A DNA stretch of 64,000 bases. Source: Acidobacteriota bacterium. GTDB lineage: Bacteria > Acidobacteriota > Blastocatellia > Pyrinomonadales > Pyrinomonadaceae. Positions within the stretch are counted from its first letter, which is position 1. Each line of letters starts with the position of its first letter. The stretch lies in the NCBI GenBank assembly GCA_019239425.1, contig JAFAZX010000083.1, forward strand, positions 62,001-126,000, given 5' to 3'. Below are positions 1-9,083 of the stretch, one piece after another. The notes under the pieces were generated by a model. That model had not been told where the DNA came from and made no database searches. It worked only from the letters and a program-made list of their open reading frames with translations. A program made the position numbers and the translations under genes.

Positions 1-2
1 TC

Positions 3-353
3 CTGAAATTCCTCCGCTCCCTGAGTTTTGGAGGGTTGTTAGGATTAAGCCTCTCCGCAATACTGTACGCCTCCTTTCCTCAGTTATTCGCTCCTATCGC
101 TGACCTACAAACATTCGCGCTGTTAGGTGGGTGTCTCGGTGCAGGATGCCAGCGACTCATTGAAGCTGCCATGCAGCAAATCTTTTACCCGCTTGCTGCC
201 TTCATCTCCTTTTACGAGAAACTACTAGAGCTCCACTACCTCTTTAACCGAGGACTAATCTCAGCAGAACAATACGCTAGGCTGCGAGACCAACTCACGG
301 AGCGAAGATTCCTCGGCCAAGATACAAGCAAGCTCCTTCCTCCTAAAGAATAA
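3..353 (+). CDS. Hypothetical membrane-associated protein, 5' end outside window
   Basis: The frame is open from the first bases of the window to a TAA at 351-353. The gene therefore probably starts upstream, and the first in-window start (TTG at 36) need not be real. The visible part has a hydrophobic N-terminal stretch, a second hydrophobic/Gly-rich stretch (ALLGGCLGAGC), and a charged C-terminal tail with a short helix-like segment (ISAEQYARLRDQL) resembling an SHOCT-like tail. No family is recognised with confidence. It lies 12 bp ahead of another orphan membrane protein on the same strand. Base composition is clearly AT-richer than everything after 1237, which fits a transferred patch. 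Confidence 0.55.
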   Translation: MKFLRSLSFGGLLGLSLSAILYASFPQLFAPIADLQTFALLGGCLGAGCQRLIEAAMQQIFYPLAAFISFYEKLLELHYLFNRGLISAEQYARLRDQLTERRFLGQDTSKLLPPKE

Positions 354-365
354 CTTCATTACTAC

Positions 366-1049
366 ATGGAACGGCGAACGAGACGGCTTAGAGAACCAAA
401 GCTTCTGAACCGACAGAAATCTGCGCGGGAGAAGTCTTCGTCTAAGTGGTGGTCAGACCCTCCGAAACTCATCCCTATCCTTATCAGCCTTATTGCGGTA
501 ACGATTAGTTGTTTGGGTTGGTGGGAAAGCCATAGGGGAAGACTGATTAACGAAGAGATCAACAGGCCGATTCTGACTGCTACATCCATTACGATGCAGC
601 GTATAGGGTCACTTGTTTTCGAGAAAGGTAGTCCTTACGCATATCCTATAATGATCCGCATCACAGTAAAAAATGTGGGGAAGTCTTCTGCAGTTGTTCA
701 GGCGACGAACATTAACTTTGGTATGTTCCCTAATGATCCGGCAGGGTGCAATTCGAGGATCGCAGTTGAGGAGTCTTCTAGCACAACCGTTTTGCCTGGT
801 ATGGAGAGTACTTTCAGCCAGGTAGTGGACTTATCAAATGCATGTCTGCAAAAAAAGGAGATGGCTGTTGACCTAAACGCTAATGTCATATACGTCGATG
901 CGGGATCAGGTAGTCAGTATAAGCAACACTTCAGTAAGCTAACTGTCTTTTCACCAATGGAGCTGAGTGAGGACGGTAACAAGTTACTAGGTACGCCTAC
1001 ACCAACGAGCACGCCTATGCCAACTCCCGCCCCGACCAGCACGCGTTAA
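366..1049 (+). CDS. Hypothetical single-pass membrane protein with Pro/Thr tail
   Basis: A 227-residue protein with a basic N-terminus (MERRTRRLREPK), one transmembrane segment at about residues 36-53 (IPILISLIAVTISCLGW) and a probable extracytoplasmic beta-rich domain. The domain carries an immunoglobulin-like motif (IRITVKNVGKSSAVV), as seen in periplasmic or surface proteins of unknown role. The last 20 residues are a low-complexity Thr/Pro linker. It follows the preceding gene by 12 bp and shares its low G+C, so the two are probably co-transcribed and co-acquired. No specific function can be assigned. Confidence 0.6.
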   Translation: MERRTRRLREPKLLNRQKSAREKSSSKWWSDPPKLIPILISLIAVTISCLGWWESHRGRLINEEINRPILTATSITMQRIGSLVFEKGSPYAYPIMIRITVKNVGKSSAVVQATNINFGMFPNDPAGCNSRIAVEESSSTTVLPGMESTFSQVVDLSNACLQKKEMAVDLNANVIYVDAGSGSQYKQHFSKLTVFSPMELSEDGNKLLGTPTPTSTPMPTPAPTSTR

Positions 1050-1236
1050 CTCCTCGTTACTGACATGCTTCACACTCTGGGTCTTCTATCCTGCACAGCT
1101 TGTAGGTTTGTACTTCTGGGGTTTCTGATTCGTTCATAGTTGGGTGAGTAAGTAAGATTGTCAGCGCGCCACAGCGCGCTGGGCGGGTGGGCCGCCTGCC
1201 CTCCCAGCGAGAGGGTGCATCCGACTGAAGTCCGCT
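1050..1236. other. Intergenic stretch, no gene seen
   Basis: This 187-bp gap marks the switch from the AT-rich patch to the GC-rich chromosome. It contains small GC-rich inverted repeats (for example CAGCGCGCTG around 1166-1175) that could act as a bidirectional terminator between the convergent flanking genes. No convincing ORF or RNA was found. Confidence 0.4.
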
Positions 1237-2427
1237 CTAACGTGCCCCGTTGAGACGCCGGGGTTGGGCGTCCGCGTCCTTCGGCGACGCGCCGCCGGCC
1301 TCCTTCGTCTCTTCCCTCTTCTTAGTGTAGACGTAGCCGTCGCGCGCCTGCACGACAAGCTCGGGGCGGCCGACCTCGACCTTGAGCCGGCGACGACCTT
1401 CGCGCCCGGCGGCCTTCGGGTAGTAGCCGAGGCTGTACTGGCGCCGCAGCTCTTCGGCCACCCACGCGAACGCCTGCGAGATGTTGATGACGGAGCTGCC
1501 GCGGTACACGCGCCCGCCCGTCCTCAAGGCAAGCTCGCCCAGGTACGCGTCGCCGCGCGCGTAGTCGGCAGCGGTCGGGCCGCCCGCCGCGCCCGTGCCG
1601 CCCCCGCCGCCGATGATGATGCCGCCCCCGCCCGGCAGGGGGATGCGCGGAGCCCCGAGCACGCCCGGCGTGCCGGAGCGGAAGCCGCCGTACGAGACGG
1701 GGTAGACGATGGTGTCTGACGCCTCGGCCACGAGCAGCGACTTGTTGTAGGAGGTGTGGCTGGTCGTGTCCACGCCGTCCGTGAGGATGACCATCGCCTT
1801 GCGGCCGCTGATCTGTGCGAGCCGCTTCTTGAGCGTGAACTCGACGGCGTCGTAGAGGCGCGTGCCGCCGCCGCTGCCCGCGCGGCGGATGGCGCGTTGG
1901 AGCGCGGCGCGGTCGCTCGTCGGTTCGCAGAGCACGTCGATGCGGTCGTCGAAGGCGATGACGGTCACGCGGTCGGCGGGCTTGAGCTGCTCGACGAAGG
2001 CGTAGGCGGCGCGCTGCATCTCGCCGATGCTGAACTCGGTCGAGCCGGAGGTGTCGAGCACGAGGGCGACGGTGAAGGGCTGATCCACGGTCGCGAAGTA
2101 CGCGACGCGCTGCTCGACGCCGTCCTCGAAGACGCGGAAGTCTTCGCGCCGAAGGTCTGGGGCGTAGCGCCCCTGCCGGTCGCGGACGCTGACGGGGATG
2201 GTGACGAGCGAGGTCTCGACGCGCACCACGTCGCCCTCGACCGACTCGGGCTGCGCGTCGGCCGGATTTGCGGCCGGGCCGTCGTCGGCACCCGCCTCAG
2301 TCGTCGGAGGCTTCGCAGGGCCGCCCGGCTTATCTGCCGTCGGGACGCCGCGGTTGCGCCCGGACTGCGCAACCGCACTCGGCGCGAGTAGGAGCAGGGC
2401 GAAAAGGACGAATAAAAACTTCTTCAT
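1237..2427 (-). CDS. Secreted VWA-domain protein, acidobacterial TIGR03436-like family
   Basis: A 396-residue protein. The start at 2427 gives a clean signal peptide (MKKFLFVLFALLLLAPSAVA) rather than the longer GTG form at 2439. A low-complexity linker at about 22-60 is followed by the typical lead-in (VSVRDRQGRY, DFRVFEDG) and a von Willebrand A domain. The MIDAS motif DTSGS is at about 125-129 and the metal-site loop ILTDGVD lies further on. A Gly-rich insert (GGGGIIIGGGGG) interrupts the domain and the C-terminus is a beta-sandwich-like tail. This architecture is characteristic of acidobacterial TIGR03436 proteins, whose ligand is unknown. It is likely periplasmic or surface-bound. Confidence 0.85.
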   Translation of the reverse strand: MKKFLFVLFALLLLAPSAVAQSGRNRGVPTADKPGGPAKPPTTEAGADDGPAANPADAQPESVEGDVVRVETSLVTIPVSVRDRQGRYAPDLRREDFRVFEDGVEQRVAYFATVDQPFTVALVLDTSGSTEFSIGEMQRAAYAFVEQLKPADRVTVIAFDDRIDVLCEPTSDRAALQRAIRRAGSGGGTRLYDAVEFTLKKRLAQISGRKAMVILTDGVDTTSHTSYNKSLLVAEASDTIVYPVSYGGFRSGTPGVLGAPRIPLPGGGGIIIGGGGGTGAAGGPTAADYARGDAYLGELALRTGGRVYRGSSVINISQAFAWVAEELRRQYSLGYYPKAAGREGRRRLKVEVGRPELVVQARDGYVYTKKREETKEAGGASPKDADAQPRRLNGAR

Positions 2428-2575
2428 AGACACACGCACTTGGTGAGACGAGAGTCGGACTTAAACTGCAACTGCGTTCTGGGTTTTTGATGTGAGGGCG
2501 TCCGGCGCGGAACGTAAAGATTTGGTCAAGGCGGCGTAAAGTTTTGTAAACCGCGAGTCGAACAGTGCTCTGGGA

Positions 2576-2649
2576 TTCACCACAGAGACACAGAGGCACA
2601 GCTTGGAGCAACTAGGCCCCAAGCTGTGCCTCTGTGTCTCTGTGGTGAA
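2576..2649. repeat. Dispersed inverted repeat, copy 1 (CCACAGAGACACAG family)
   Basis: A perfect 29-bp inverted repeat: left arm 2576-2604, right arm 2621-2649, 16-nt loop. It contains CCACAGAGACACAGAGGCAC. It lies just downstream of the secretin gene and upstream of the VWA gene, where the RNA hairpin could also terminate transcription. Related copies are at 4810, 16343 and 21083. Confidence 0.85.
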
Positions 2650-2663
2650 AAGTTAGGGTGAGC

Positions 2664-4682
2664 TTAAGGCCGCCTGCGCGTGAAAATCACTTCCGTCCCA
2701 CGTCGCACCGCCTGCGCGGGCCTGACGGTCAACTCGTCCGCAAAGGTGTTGCCGGCCGCCTTCGCGTCGCCTGTAATGTCTGAGGCGCTCAAGCCCTTCA
2801 GCGCCGGGACAAAAGAGACAGGCTCGGCCTCCGCCGGGGCCGCGGCCTGCTGCGGCGGCGCGGGCGGCGGCTCGCCGTCCGCCAGCTCGACGTTCTCCGC
2901 GCCCTCCTGTTCGCGGAGCATCGCTTCGAGCGACTCGGCCTGCGGCGCCTGCTGCGAGCCGCTCGGGCGCGGCCGCTCGTCGTCCGGCGTGATGGCCGGC
3001 GCGCGCATGACGTGGGGCGTGACGGCGACGACGATGTCGGTCTGCGAGTCCGCGTTCGACGGCGCCGTGAACAGACGCCCGAGCACGGGCACGAGCCCGA
3101 CGAGCGGCAGCCCCGTCTTCGTCCGCGACTGCTGCAGCTGCGAGATGCTCGCGATCATCATCGTGCGGTTGTTCTGCACGCGCGCCGTGCCCGAGAGCGA
3201 GCGCTCGCTGAAGACCGGCGTCAGCGAAGAGCCGCTGGCGTCGTTCGACCTGATCGACATCTTCACCTGCACGTCGCCGTTCGGGAAGACCTGCGGCGTG
3301 AACTCCAGCGTCAGCCCCGTGTCCTGGTACTGGATGACGTTGTAGCCGTTGCCGTAGACGTTGTTCGTCGTGCCGGCTGCGCCGGTGCCGCCCGCGGCGA
3401 CGGCGTTCGGGTAGAGCTGCGCCGTCTGCACGGGCACCTTCTTGCCGATGTGTGCCTCGCTCTTCTCGCCGTCGAAGGCGTGGAGCTGCGTGGCGGCCAG
3501 CACGCGCGAGCGATCCTTCTGCTGCAGCGCGTTGAAGGTCGAGGTCGGGACGACGAGCGCCGCGCCGAAGGCGGTCGCCGCGTTGGTGACGGCGCGCGCG
3601 GCCTCCCGCGGGCCGCCGAGCACGGCGAGGCCGCCCGTGCCGCCGAGGCCCGTCAGGGACGCGGCCGTGCCGAGCTGGTTGCCGAACTGCATCAGGTCGT
3701 TGCGCGAGACCTCGTAAATCCTCACGTCCATCACGACCTCGGCGCGCTCCTTGTCGATGGTGCGCAAGACCTCGCCGATGAGGCGCATGTTCTCGGCCGT
3801 GTCGCGGACGGTGACGGAGTTGGTCGCCTTGTTCGTGATGATCGCCGGCTGGCGGCCCTGCTGCGGCGGCATGGCCTGCTGGATGAGACGCAGCGCGTCG
3901 GCCGGGTCGGCGTTCGTCAGGTAGAAGGTGCGGATGACGAGCTGCTGGTACTGACCGCGCCGCCCCTGGTCTGCGACGAAGATGGTGCGGCGGTCTACGG
4001 ACTGGAAGAAGAGGCCTTCCTGAAGGAAGACGTGGTCGAGCGCGCGAGCCGCCGTCACGTCCTGCAAGACGACCTCCGTGTTGCGCGGCGTGCGGAACGT
4101 CTGCGAGTCGAAGATGACGTTGAGGCCCAGCTCCGTCGCGAGCATCCGGATGAACTTCTTCAGGTCGCCGTTGTAGTTGATGGCGCGCAGCTTCTCGGCG
4201 GCGGCCGGCGCCCGCGCCGCGCCCTGCCCGTCGGGGTAGGAGGCGCGGGTCATCGTTCTCCCCTTCTCCCCCTCGCGGACTCTGCCCGCGCCCTCCTGCT
4301 CGCCGCGGAGGCGGAGCACGCGCTCCATCTCCTGCGCGGCGAGGCCGTTGACGGGGTCGAGTTCGTGCGCGAGGCGGAAGCACTGGTAGGCGGCCGCGTA
4401 CTCGCCCCGCCGCGCCAGCTCGTCGCCCTTCTGCATGTAGAGTTGCGAGGCGTTGAAGACGGAGCGGCGGTAGTGGAGCTGGTACTCGGTCTCGCTCGGG
4501 GCGGCGGCGACGGCGAGCGCGAACTCCTCGGCCGCCTTCTCCCACTGCTGGGCGCGCTCGTACTCCAGGCCGCGGCTGTAATTCTTCTCGCCCTTCTTCG
4601 CGAGGGCGGCGGCCGGCGCCGCCAGCAGGCAGGCCGCCGTGACGAAAGAGACCAAAGCTCGCGCACGCGTGGCGTGTTTCAT
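2664..4682 (-). CDS. Secretin (GspD/PilQ-like) with N-terminal TPR region
   Basis: A 672-residue outer-membrane secretin-family protein. The order is: signal peptide (start at 4682, MKHATRARALVSF); TPR-like helices to about residue 140; an STN/N0-type domain (FIRMLATELGLNVIFDSQTF); an N1/N2-type repeat (RTFYLTNADPADALRLIQQ, VTVRDTAENMRLIGEVL); and the C-terminal secretin beta-domain with DTGLTLEFTPQVFPNG and the diagnostic LVGLVPVLGRLF. A Pro/Glu/Ala-rich tail follows. It forms or resembles the multimeric gate of type II secretion or type IV pili. No other secretion genes are adjacent, so the partner system is unknown. A start at 4706 is possible but less likely. Confidence 0.88.
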   Translation of the reverse strand: MKHATRARALVSFVTAACLLAAPAAALAKKGEKNYSRGLEYERAQQWEKAAEEFALAVAAAPSETEYQLHYRRSVFNASQLYMQKGDELARRGEYAAAYQCFRLAHELDPVNGLAAQEMERVLRLRGEQEGAGRVREGEKGRTMTRASYPDGQGAARAPAAAEKLRAINYNGDLKKFIRMLATELGLNVIFDSQTFRTPRNTEVVLQDVTAARALDHVFLQEGLFFQSVDRRTIFVADQGRRGQYQQLVIRTFYLTNADPADALRLIQQAMPPQQGRQPAIITNKATNSVTVRDTAENMRLIGEVLRTIDKERAEVVMDVRIYEVSRNDLMQFGNQLGTAASLTGLGGTGGLAVLGGPREAARAVTNAATAFGAALVVPTSTFNALQQKDRSRVLAATQLHAFDGEKSEAHIGKKVPVQTAQLYPNAVAAGGTGAAGTTNNVYGNGYNVIQYQDTGLTLEFTPQVFPNGDVQVKMSIRSNDASGSSLTPVFSERSLSGTARVQNNRTMMIASISQLQQSRTKTGLPLVGLVPVLGRLFTAPSNADSQTDIVVAVTPHVMRAPAITPDDERPRPSGSQQAPQAESLEAMLREQEGAENVELADGEPPPAPPQQAAAPAEAEPVSFVPALKGLSASDITGDAKAAGNTFADELTVRPAQAVRRGTEVIFTRRRP

Positions 4683-4809
4683 AGTCGCCCCCGCTTCCCC
4701 CTTCAACGTCGTTCCAAACGTTGGGGGCTAACACGCGCGGGCGTCTGGAATGTTCCGCCGAACTCGCAGTAGGTATGGAAAGTTTGGAGTCGGATGTGGG
4801 TGAGAGTTT

Positions 4810-4885
4810 TTCACCACAGAGACACAGAGGCACAGATGGTCGAGCTATTGTCTTTAAAGCTGTGCCTCTGTGTCTCTGTGGTGAA
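4810..4885. repeat. Dispersed inverted repeat, copy 2
   Basis: A perfect 26-bp inverted repeat: left arm 4810-4835, right arm 4860-4885. It has the same core as copy 1 and sits between the DedA gene and the secretin gene. Confidence 0.85.
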
Positions 4886-4888
4886 CTC

Positions 4889-5494
4889 CTATTCCGCGTC
4901 GGGCTCGCGCAGGTATTTGAAGAGGAGCGCGCCGAGCACTGCGGCCGCGACGAGTCCGAGGAGCGCCCAGGTGAAGTCTCCGAGCAGGTCGCTCAGCTCC
5001 TGCACGCGGTCGCTGAAGAGCTTGCCGAGCAGCACGTAGAGCGTGACCCAGAGCGCCTCGCCCAGCACGTCGAAGATGAGGAAGCGCGGCCAGGGGTACT
5101 GGCTCGCGCCCGCCGTGAGGTTGACGACCGGCCCGAGCGGCGTCAGGAGCCAGCGGCTCAGGAAGACGCCCAGGCCGCCGCGCCGCTTGAGCCAGGCCTC
5201 CGCCGCCGAGACCTTCGACTCTCCGCCGACGAGTCGCCCGAGCCGGCCCGTCAGTCTTCGCCCGCCCCAACGCCCGACCGCGTAGCCGACGTTGTCGCCT
5301 ACGACAGCGCCCGCCGCCGCGAGCGAGAGCGTCTGCCAGAGGCCGAGCTCGCCCTGATCCACGAAGGAGCCGGCGGCCACCAGCAGAAGGCTCGCGGGCA
5401 CGGGCACGCCCGCCGAGCCGACGAGCAGCGCGCCGAACAGCACGGGCAGTCCGTAGACGCCGAGCGTCGAAAGCAGGTAGTCGCTCAGGCTCAC
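4889..5494 (-). CDS. DedA family membrane protein
   Basis: A 201-residue polytopic inner-membrane protein of the DedA/SNARE-associated family, whose members are linked to phospholipid (undecaprenyl phosphate or PE) flipping and envelope homeostasis. Seen here: the family-typical VDQGELGLWQTLSLAAAGAVVGDNVGYAVGR... pattern (family motif GDnxgY), then a basic GxxFLSRW-like segment (VFLSRWLLTPLGPVVNLTAG) before the reentrant loop, and several hydrophobic helices. The GTG start overlaps the stop of the upstream gene in a GTGA arrangement, so the two are translationally coupled. Confidence 0.88.
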   Translation of the reverse strand: MSLSDYLLSTLGVYGLPVLFGALLVGSAGVPVPASLLLVAAGSFVDQGELGLWQTLSLAAAGAVVGDNVGYAVGRWGGRRLTGRLGRLVGGESKVSAAEAWLKRRGGLGVFLSRWLLTPLGPVVNLTAGASQYPWPRFLIFDVLGEALWVTLYVLLGKLFSDRVQELSDLLGDFTWALLGLVAAAVLGALLFKYLREPDAE

Positions 5495-5865
5495 GGCGTC
5501 TTCGGGCCGCCGTGCGGAGGCGGTGGGGGCGGAAAGCGTTCCGGGTGCGCGCGGAACTCGGCGATGGCGTTCTGCAGCTCGGCGGCGAGCGCCTCGAACG
5601 CGCGGTTCTGTTCGCGCGCGACCTCGCGGAGCGGCCGGCGGTCGCGCGGCAGAGGCTCAAGGTTTATCGCCCGGTAGAGGACGTGCGGCGGGACGCGGTA
5701 GGAGCGCGCGACGTAGTGGACGCTCATCCACGGGCGGATGACCTCGTCGCGGTGGCTGCTCCAGTAGACGGCGCGGCGGACGGCGCGGACGGCGAAGAGC
5801 CCCGCGAACGACGCCGCCAGCAGGAACGCGACCACGATCAACCAGCGCCACCCGAGTCTCCTCAT
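5491..5865 (-). CDS. Small membrane-anchored protein of unknown function
   Basis: A 124-residue protein (start at 5865, MRRLGWRWL) with one N-terminal transmembrane helix (about 5-25) and a soluble domain. The domain contains WMSVHYVARSYRVPPHVLY, a helix-turn-helix-like segment that resembles lytic transglycosylase lead-ins but lacks a catalytic core. The C-terminus is Pro-rich (PPPPPPHGGPKTP). An upstream start at 5910 would add 15 basic residues. Its last bases overlap the DedA start, which suggests a functional link with DedA in the membrane. No named family is recognised. Confidence 0.65.
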   Translation of the reverse strand: MRRLGWRWLIVVAFLLAASFAGLFAVRAVRRAVYWSSHRDEVIRPWMSVHYVARSYRVPPHVLYRAINLEPLPRDRRPLREVAREQNRAFEALAAELQNAIAEFRAHPERFPPPPPPHGGPKTP

Positions 5866-6069
5866 ACGAACTTCACACAAACTTCGTCCGGCGTTCGGAC
5901 GCGCTCTCAAGCCGCCACGAGGATTTCAGTCTAACGGTTTGCGGGGCCGCCGCGCCAGGCGTACGCCGGGTGCCGGACGAGACGCGAGGCTGGGGGAGGT
6001 CGACGGCGCCGGGCCGCCTTTGCTGGCGGCGGACGGGTGAGTGTAGACTGCTCTTCCGTCTCACGGACT

Positions 6070-6249
6070 ATGCACACAAAGCCCCACCCTGTCAGGCGCT
6101 GTCGGAGGTGCGCGCGGCGCGTGCCCCGCCGCGCGTTCAGGTGCCCGCTGTGCGGCCGCGTACAGCCCACCTGGCCGCAGTGGGCCTGGCTCGCGGCCGC
6201 CGCGCTCGCCCTGCTGGCTTTCACGCTCAGATACATGGGGGTCATTTGA
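6070..6249 (+). CDS. Small zinc-ribbon membrane protein
   Basis: A 59-residue protein starting at ATG 6070. Two CxxC pairs (C11/C14, C25/C28) form a zinc-ribbon knuckle in a very Arg-rich N-terminal half. A single transmembrane helix follows at about 38-57 (AWLAAAALALLAFTL). The TGA stop shares a base with the ATG of the next gene (TGATG), so the two are translationally coupled. Similar mini proteins are usually annotated as zinc-ribbon domain proteins of unknown role. The GTG at 6037 is an alternative, less likely start. Confidence 0.65.
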   Translation: MHTKPHPVRRCRRCARRVPRRAFRCPLCGRVQPTWPQWAWLAAAALALLAFTLRYMGVI

Positions 6250-7172
6250 TGTTACGCAGACTCGTTAAAACCTTCCTCCCCTCGGGGGCAATCGCCGCCG
6301 TCCAGAGGCGCAACACGGCCCGGCAGAAGTCGAGGTCGGGCGCGGCGCTCGACGCCTTACGCGACAACCCGCCCCTGCCCGTCCCCGCGGGCTGGACGGC
6401 CGAGGGGCTGCACGAGTACCTCATGTCGGTGGAGGCCGACTTCCTCCCCGAAGGCACCATCGAACACTTCATGACCCACTTCAGGCGCTTCGTCTACACG
6501 CTCGACCTCGTGCCGGACGGCGAGGGGCTGCGGCTGCTGGAGCTGGGGGCGCCGCCCTACCTGATGTCGTCGCTGCTGCGGAAATTCAGGGCCGTCGAGC
6601 TGACGCCCGCGGACTACTCCCCGGCCGGCGCGGGCCACGTGGTGAGAGTCGGCGGCGAGGAGCACGTCTACCGGCATCTGTCGTTCAACGTCGAGACCGA
6701 CCCCTTCCCCTACGCGGACGACTCCTTCGACCTGGCGCTCTTCTGCGAGACCATCGAGCACCTGCCCGACGACCCCGTCCACCCGCTGACCGAACTCCGC
6801 CGGGTGCTCAAGCCGGGCGGGCGACTGATACTTACGACGCCGAACGCGTGCCGGCTGGAGAACGTCGCCAAGCCGCTGCTCGGCGAGAACGTCGACGACC
6901 ACTACTGCCTCAACGGGCGCTACGGCAGGCACAACCGCGAGTTCACCACCGCCGAGATGAGGCGGCTGCTGGAGGAGAACGGCTACGAGGTCGAGCGCCT
7001 CTTCACGGCGGACGTGCACGAAGACGCCGCCGTCTACTTCAAGTACTGGGACCGCCTCACGCCCCTCGTCGAAGGCCGCAGGGGCGACCTCGGGCAGTAC
7101 ATGTTCGTGCGGGCGCGGGTGGCGGACAAGGCCCGCCCGCCCGCGCGCTCCGAGTGGCTCTACCGCGAGTGA
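6249..7172 (+). CDS. Class I SAM-dependent methyltransferase
   Basis: A 307-residue cytoplasmic enzyme. The start at ATG 6249 is set by overlap with the upstream stop; the open frame extends back to 5970 but that part is not protein-like. Rossmann motif I is LRLLELGAP at about 95-103, the acidic/post-II motif is LALFCETIEHLPDDP, and the post-motif III segment VLKPGGRLILTTPN is typical of Methyltransf_11/23 proteins. An FTTAEMRRLLEENGYEV helix follows, as in sugar or lipid O-/C-methyltransferases of glycan clusters. The substrate is unknown. It ends 5 bp from the convergent beta-helix gene. Confidence 0.85.
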   Translation: MLRRLVKTFLPSGAIAAVQRRNTARQKSRSGAALDALRDNPPLPVPAGWTAEGLHEYLMSVEADFLPEGTIEHFMTHFRRFVYTLDLVPDGEGLRLLELGAPPYLMSSLLRKFRAVELTPADYSPAGAGHVVRVGGEEHVYRHLSFNVETDPFPYADDSFDLALFCETIEHLPDDPVHPLTELRRVLKPGGRLILTTPNACRLENVAKPLLGENVDDHYCLNGRYGRHNREFTTAEMRRLLEENGYEVERLFTADVHEDAAVYFKYWDRLTPLVEGRRGDLGQYMFVRARVADKARPPARSEWLYRE

Positions 7173-7177
7173 AGCGA

Positions 7178-8758
7178 CTACTGGAGGTTGTCGGCGACGA
7201 TCTTCGTGCGGCCCGGCGGCCCGGCGTTGTTGAGGAGCCCCTGCGCGGCATTGCCCGTCAGGACGTTGTCCTTGACGATGAAGTTGTCGGCCGCCGGTTC
7301 GAGGACGAGGCCGTACGCCTGCCCGCTGAAACCGCCCCAGCCGTTGAAGGCGAAGTTCCCGGTGAAGACGAAGTTCGTCGCCGCCACCTGGAAGCCGGCC
7401 TGCGCCACGCCCCGGCCGCGCGTACCGTTCGAGACCGCGTAGCAGGCGCGCACCGTGTGGCGCGTCCCCGCCAGCACGAGCCCCGTGTCGCCCGCGTACC
7501 GGAACTTGCAGCTCACGAACGCGTACCCGTCCGTCCTCGCGCCCACGTACGCGCCGTAGCGGTACGTGCCGTTGAACCAGCAGTTGGTGAAAGAGAAGTT
7601 CCGGCCGTCGTTGAAGACCGCGCCGTCGGCCGCCGAGTCGAAGAAGGAGTTGACGAAAAAGTTGTGCGCGGCGTCCGTCCCCTTGAACTCGTCCGCGGCC
7701 ACCAGAAGATCCGTCCCGCCGCCCGCCGCGGCCGCCTGGTTGGACTGGTAGATGTCGTAGGCGGCGGCGTTGACCAGCCCGAGGGAGGTGAAGGTGTTGC
7801 CCTCGCAGCCCCCGTCGAGGTGTATGCCGACGGGGTTGTCTAAGCGGGCCAGGTCTCCCACCACGTCCCTCACGAACGCGTCGATTACCCTCACCATCTT
7901 GAGGAACTGCCAGCAGTTGATGTAGCGGCAGTCGCGCACCCAGTACCCGGAGGTGATGGCCGCGGCGTCGCCGAGCTTGAGGGCGCGCCCGACGTTCTTG
8001 AAGAGGCAGCCCGCGACGGTGAAGTTCGGCAGGCCGACGAAGACCTTGATCTCGTTGGCCGTCTTCTCGCGGGTGACGGCCGGCGTGAAGGCCATGTCGT
8101 AGACTCCGCCCGCGCTCTCGTACGCGGAGAGCGCCGAGTATACGTCCACCGTCGTCGCGGTCGCCGAGAAGTTGCTGAGCGTAGTCCTGTCCCAGCCCTG
8201 CCCGCGGAACTGCACGGACGGCGAGGTGGACTTGAGGCCCGAGGTCAGGTAGCGCCCCTCCGGGAAGAAGACCGTGCCGCCGCTGCCCGCCGCCTGCGCG
8301 GCGCCGACGGCCGCCTGGATGGCCGCGGTGTCGTCCGTGCCGTAGGTCGCCTCCTTGCCGGAGACGGCCGCGGCCGCCGCCGCGCCGAGGCTTATCTGCG
8401 TCGCGCCGTTCTGCGCGCTGACGGTAGTCACGAGGTCTGCGCCCGCCGCGCCCGCGCCGGGCAGGATGAACCTCTTGCCCACGTCGGCCGGCGTGAAGCT
8501 CGCGCGCGCGCAGGTCACGGTCTGCGCGCGCGCCGCGACCGAGCAGCCCGCCGCCGCCCGCGCGTCGCCCCTCGCGCCGAACGCCTTCACGTTCGACTGC
8601 GGCACCGACGCCTGCCCGCCCTGCGCCGGCGCGGGCGCGGCCTGCGCGTTCGCCGGAGCTTCGCCCAGGCACGCTACCGTCAGCAGGAACGCGGCGACGC
8701 CGAAGAGCCTGAAGGAGACTCTTCGCCCGAGTCCGTTCTGTCCTGGCTTGTGCGGCAT
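7178..8758 (-). CDS. Secreted right-handed beta-helix (pectate-lyase-superfamily) protein
   Basis: About 526 residues from the start at 8758, which places a signal peptide (FRLFGVAAFLLTVACLGEAPANA) near the N-terminus. The mature N-terminus has NVKAFGARGD, the hallmark opening of Pectate_lyase_3-type beta-helices, here after an Ala/Gln/Pro-rich linker. Further on is GTDDTAAIQAAVGAAQAAGS with FFPEGRY, again typical of the family. Many beta-helix coils follow (TNFVFTGNFAFNGWGGFSG, NFIVKDNVLTGNAAQG). It probably acts on or binds a polysaccharide outside the cell. Catalytic residues could not be assigned, so it may be an adhesin or lyase-like scaffold. Confidence 0.8.
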   Translation of the reverse strand: MPHKPGQNGLGRRVSFRLFGVAAFLLTVACLGEAPANAQAAPAPAQGGQASVPQSNVKAFGARGDARAAAGCSVAARAQTVTCARASFTPADVGKRFILPGAGAAGADLVTTVSAQNGATQISLGAAAAAAVSGKEATYGTDDTAAIQAAVGAAQAAGSGGTVFFPEGRYLTSGLKSTSPSVQFRGQGWDRTTLSNFSATATTVDVYSALSAYESAGGVYDMAFTPAVTREKTANEIKVFVGLPNFTVAGCLFKNVGRALKLGDAAAITSGYWVRDCRYINCWQFLKMVRVIDAFVRDVVGDLARLDNPVGIHLDGGCEGNTFTSLGLVNAAAYDIYQSNQAAAAGGGTDLLVAADEFKGTDAAHNFFVNSFFDSAADGAVFNDGRNFSFTNCWFNGTYRYGAYVGARTDGYAFVSCKFRYAGDTGLVLAGTRHTVRACYAVSNGTRGRGVAQAGFQVAATNFVFTGNFAFNGWGGFSGQAYGLVLEPAADNFIVKDNVLTGNAAQGLLNNAGPPGRTKIVADNLQ

Positions 8759-9083
8759 GCGCCGTATCTTGCCCGCAGCGGTGCGACGCGTCAAGAAATA
8801 TTAAAGCCGCAACGTCCGGCCTGCCGGTATCTTGACTTGCGCCGGACAGGGCTGCACAATCCGGGCAAGTTTTCCGCCACACACGCTCTAAGCAGAAGAG
8901 GCACGAGATGAGATTCGTGACTTCCGAACGGATGTTCAACTGAACAGGCCCCTGTGCGACCCCGGCGGGGTTCGCAGTGGGCCGACACCGACACGTGCAC
9001 CGAGGCAGCGCGCCGACGCCCGCCTGAACGAACGGCGCGGCGCTCGCTTTCTCGGCCACGTAGAAAGCGAGCCGCTCGCCGAG

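Noticed and set aside
8832-8860. TTGACT with CACAAT as a phnD promoter
   Set aside because: The -10 match is weak and the leader would be over 200 nt; it was not strong enough to list.
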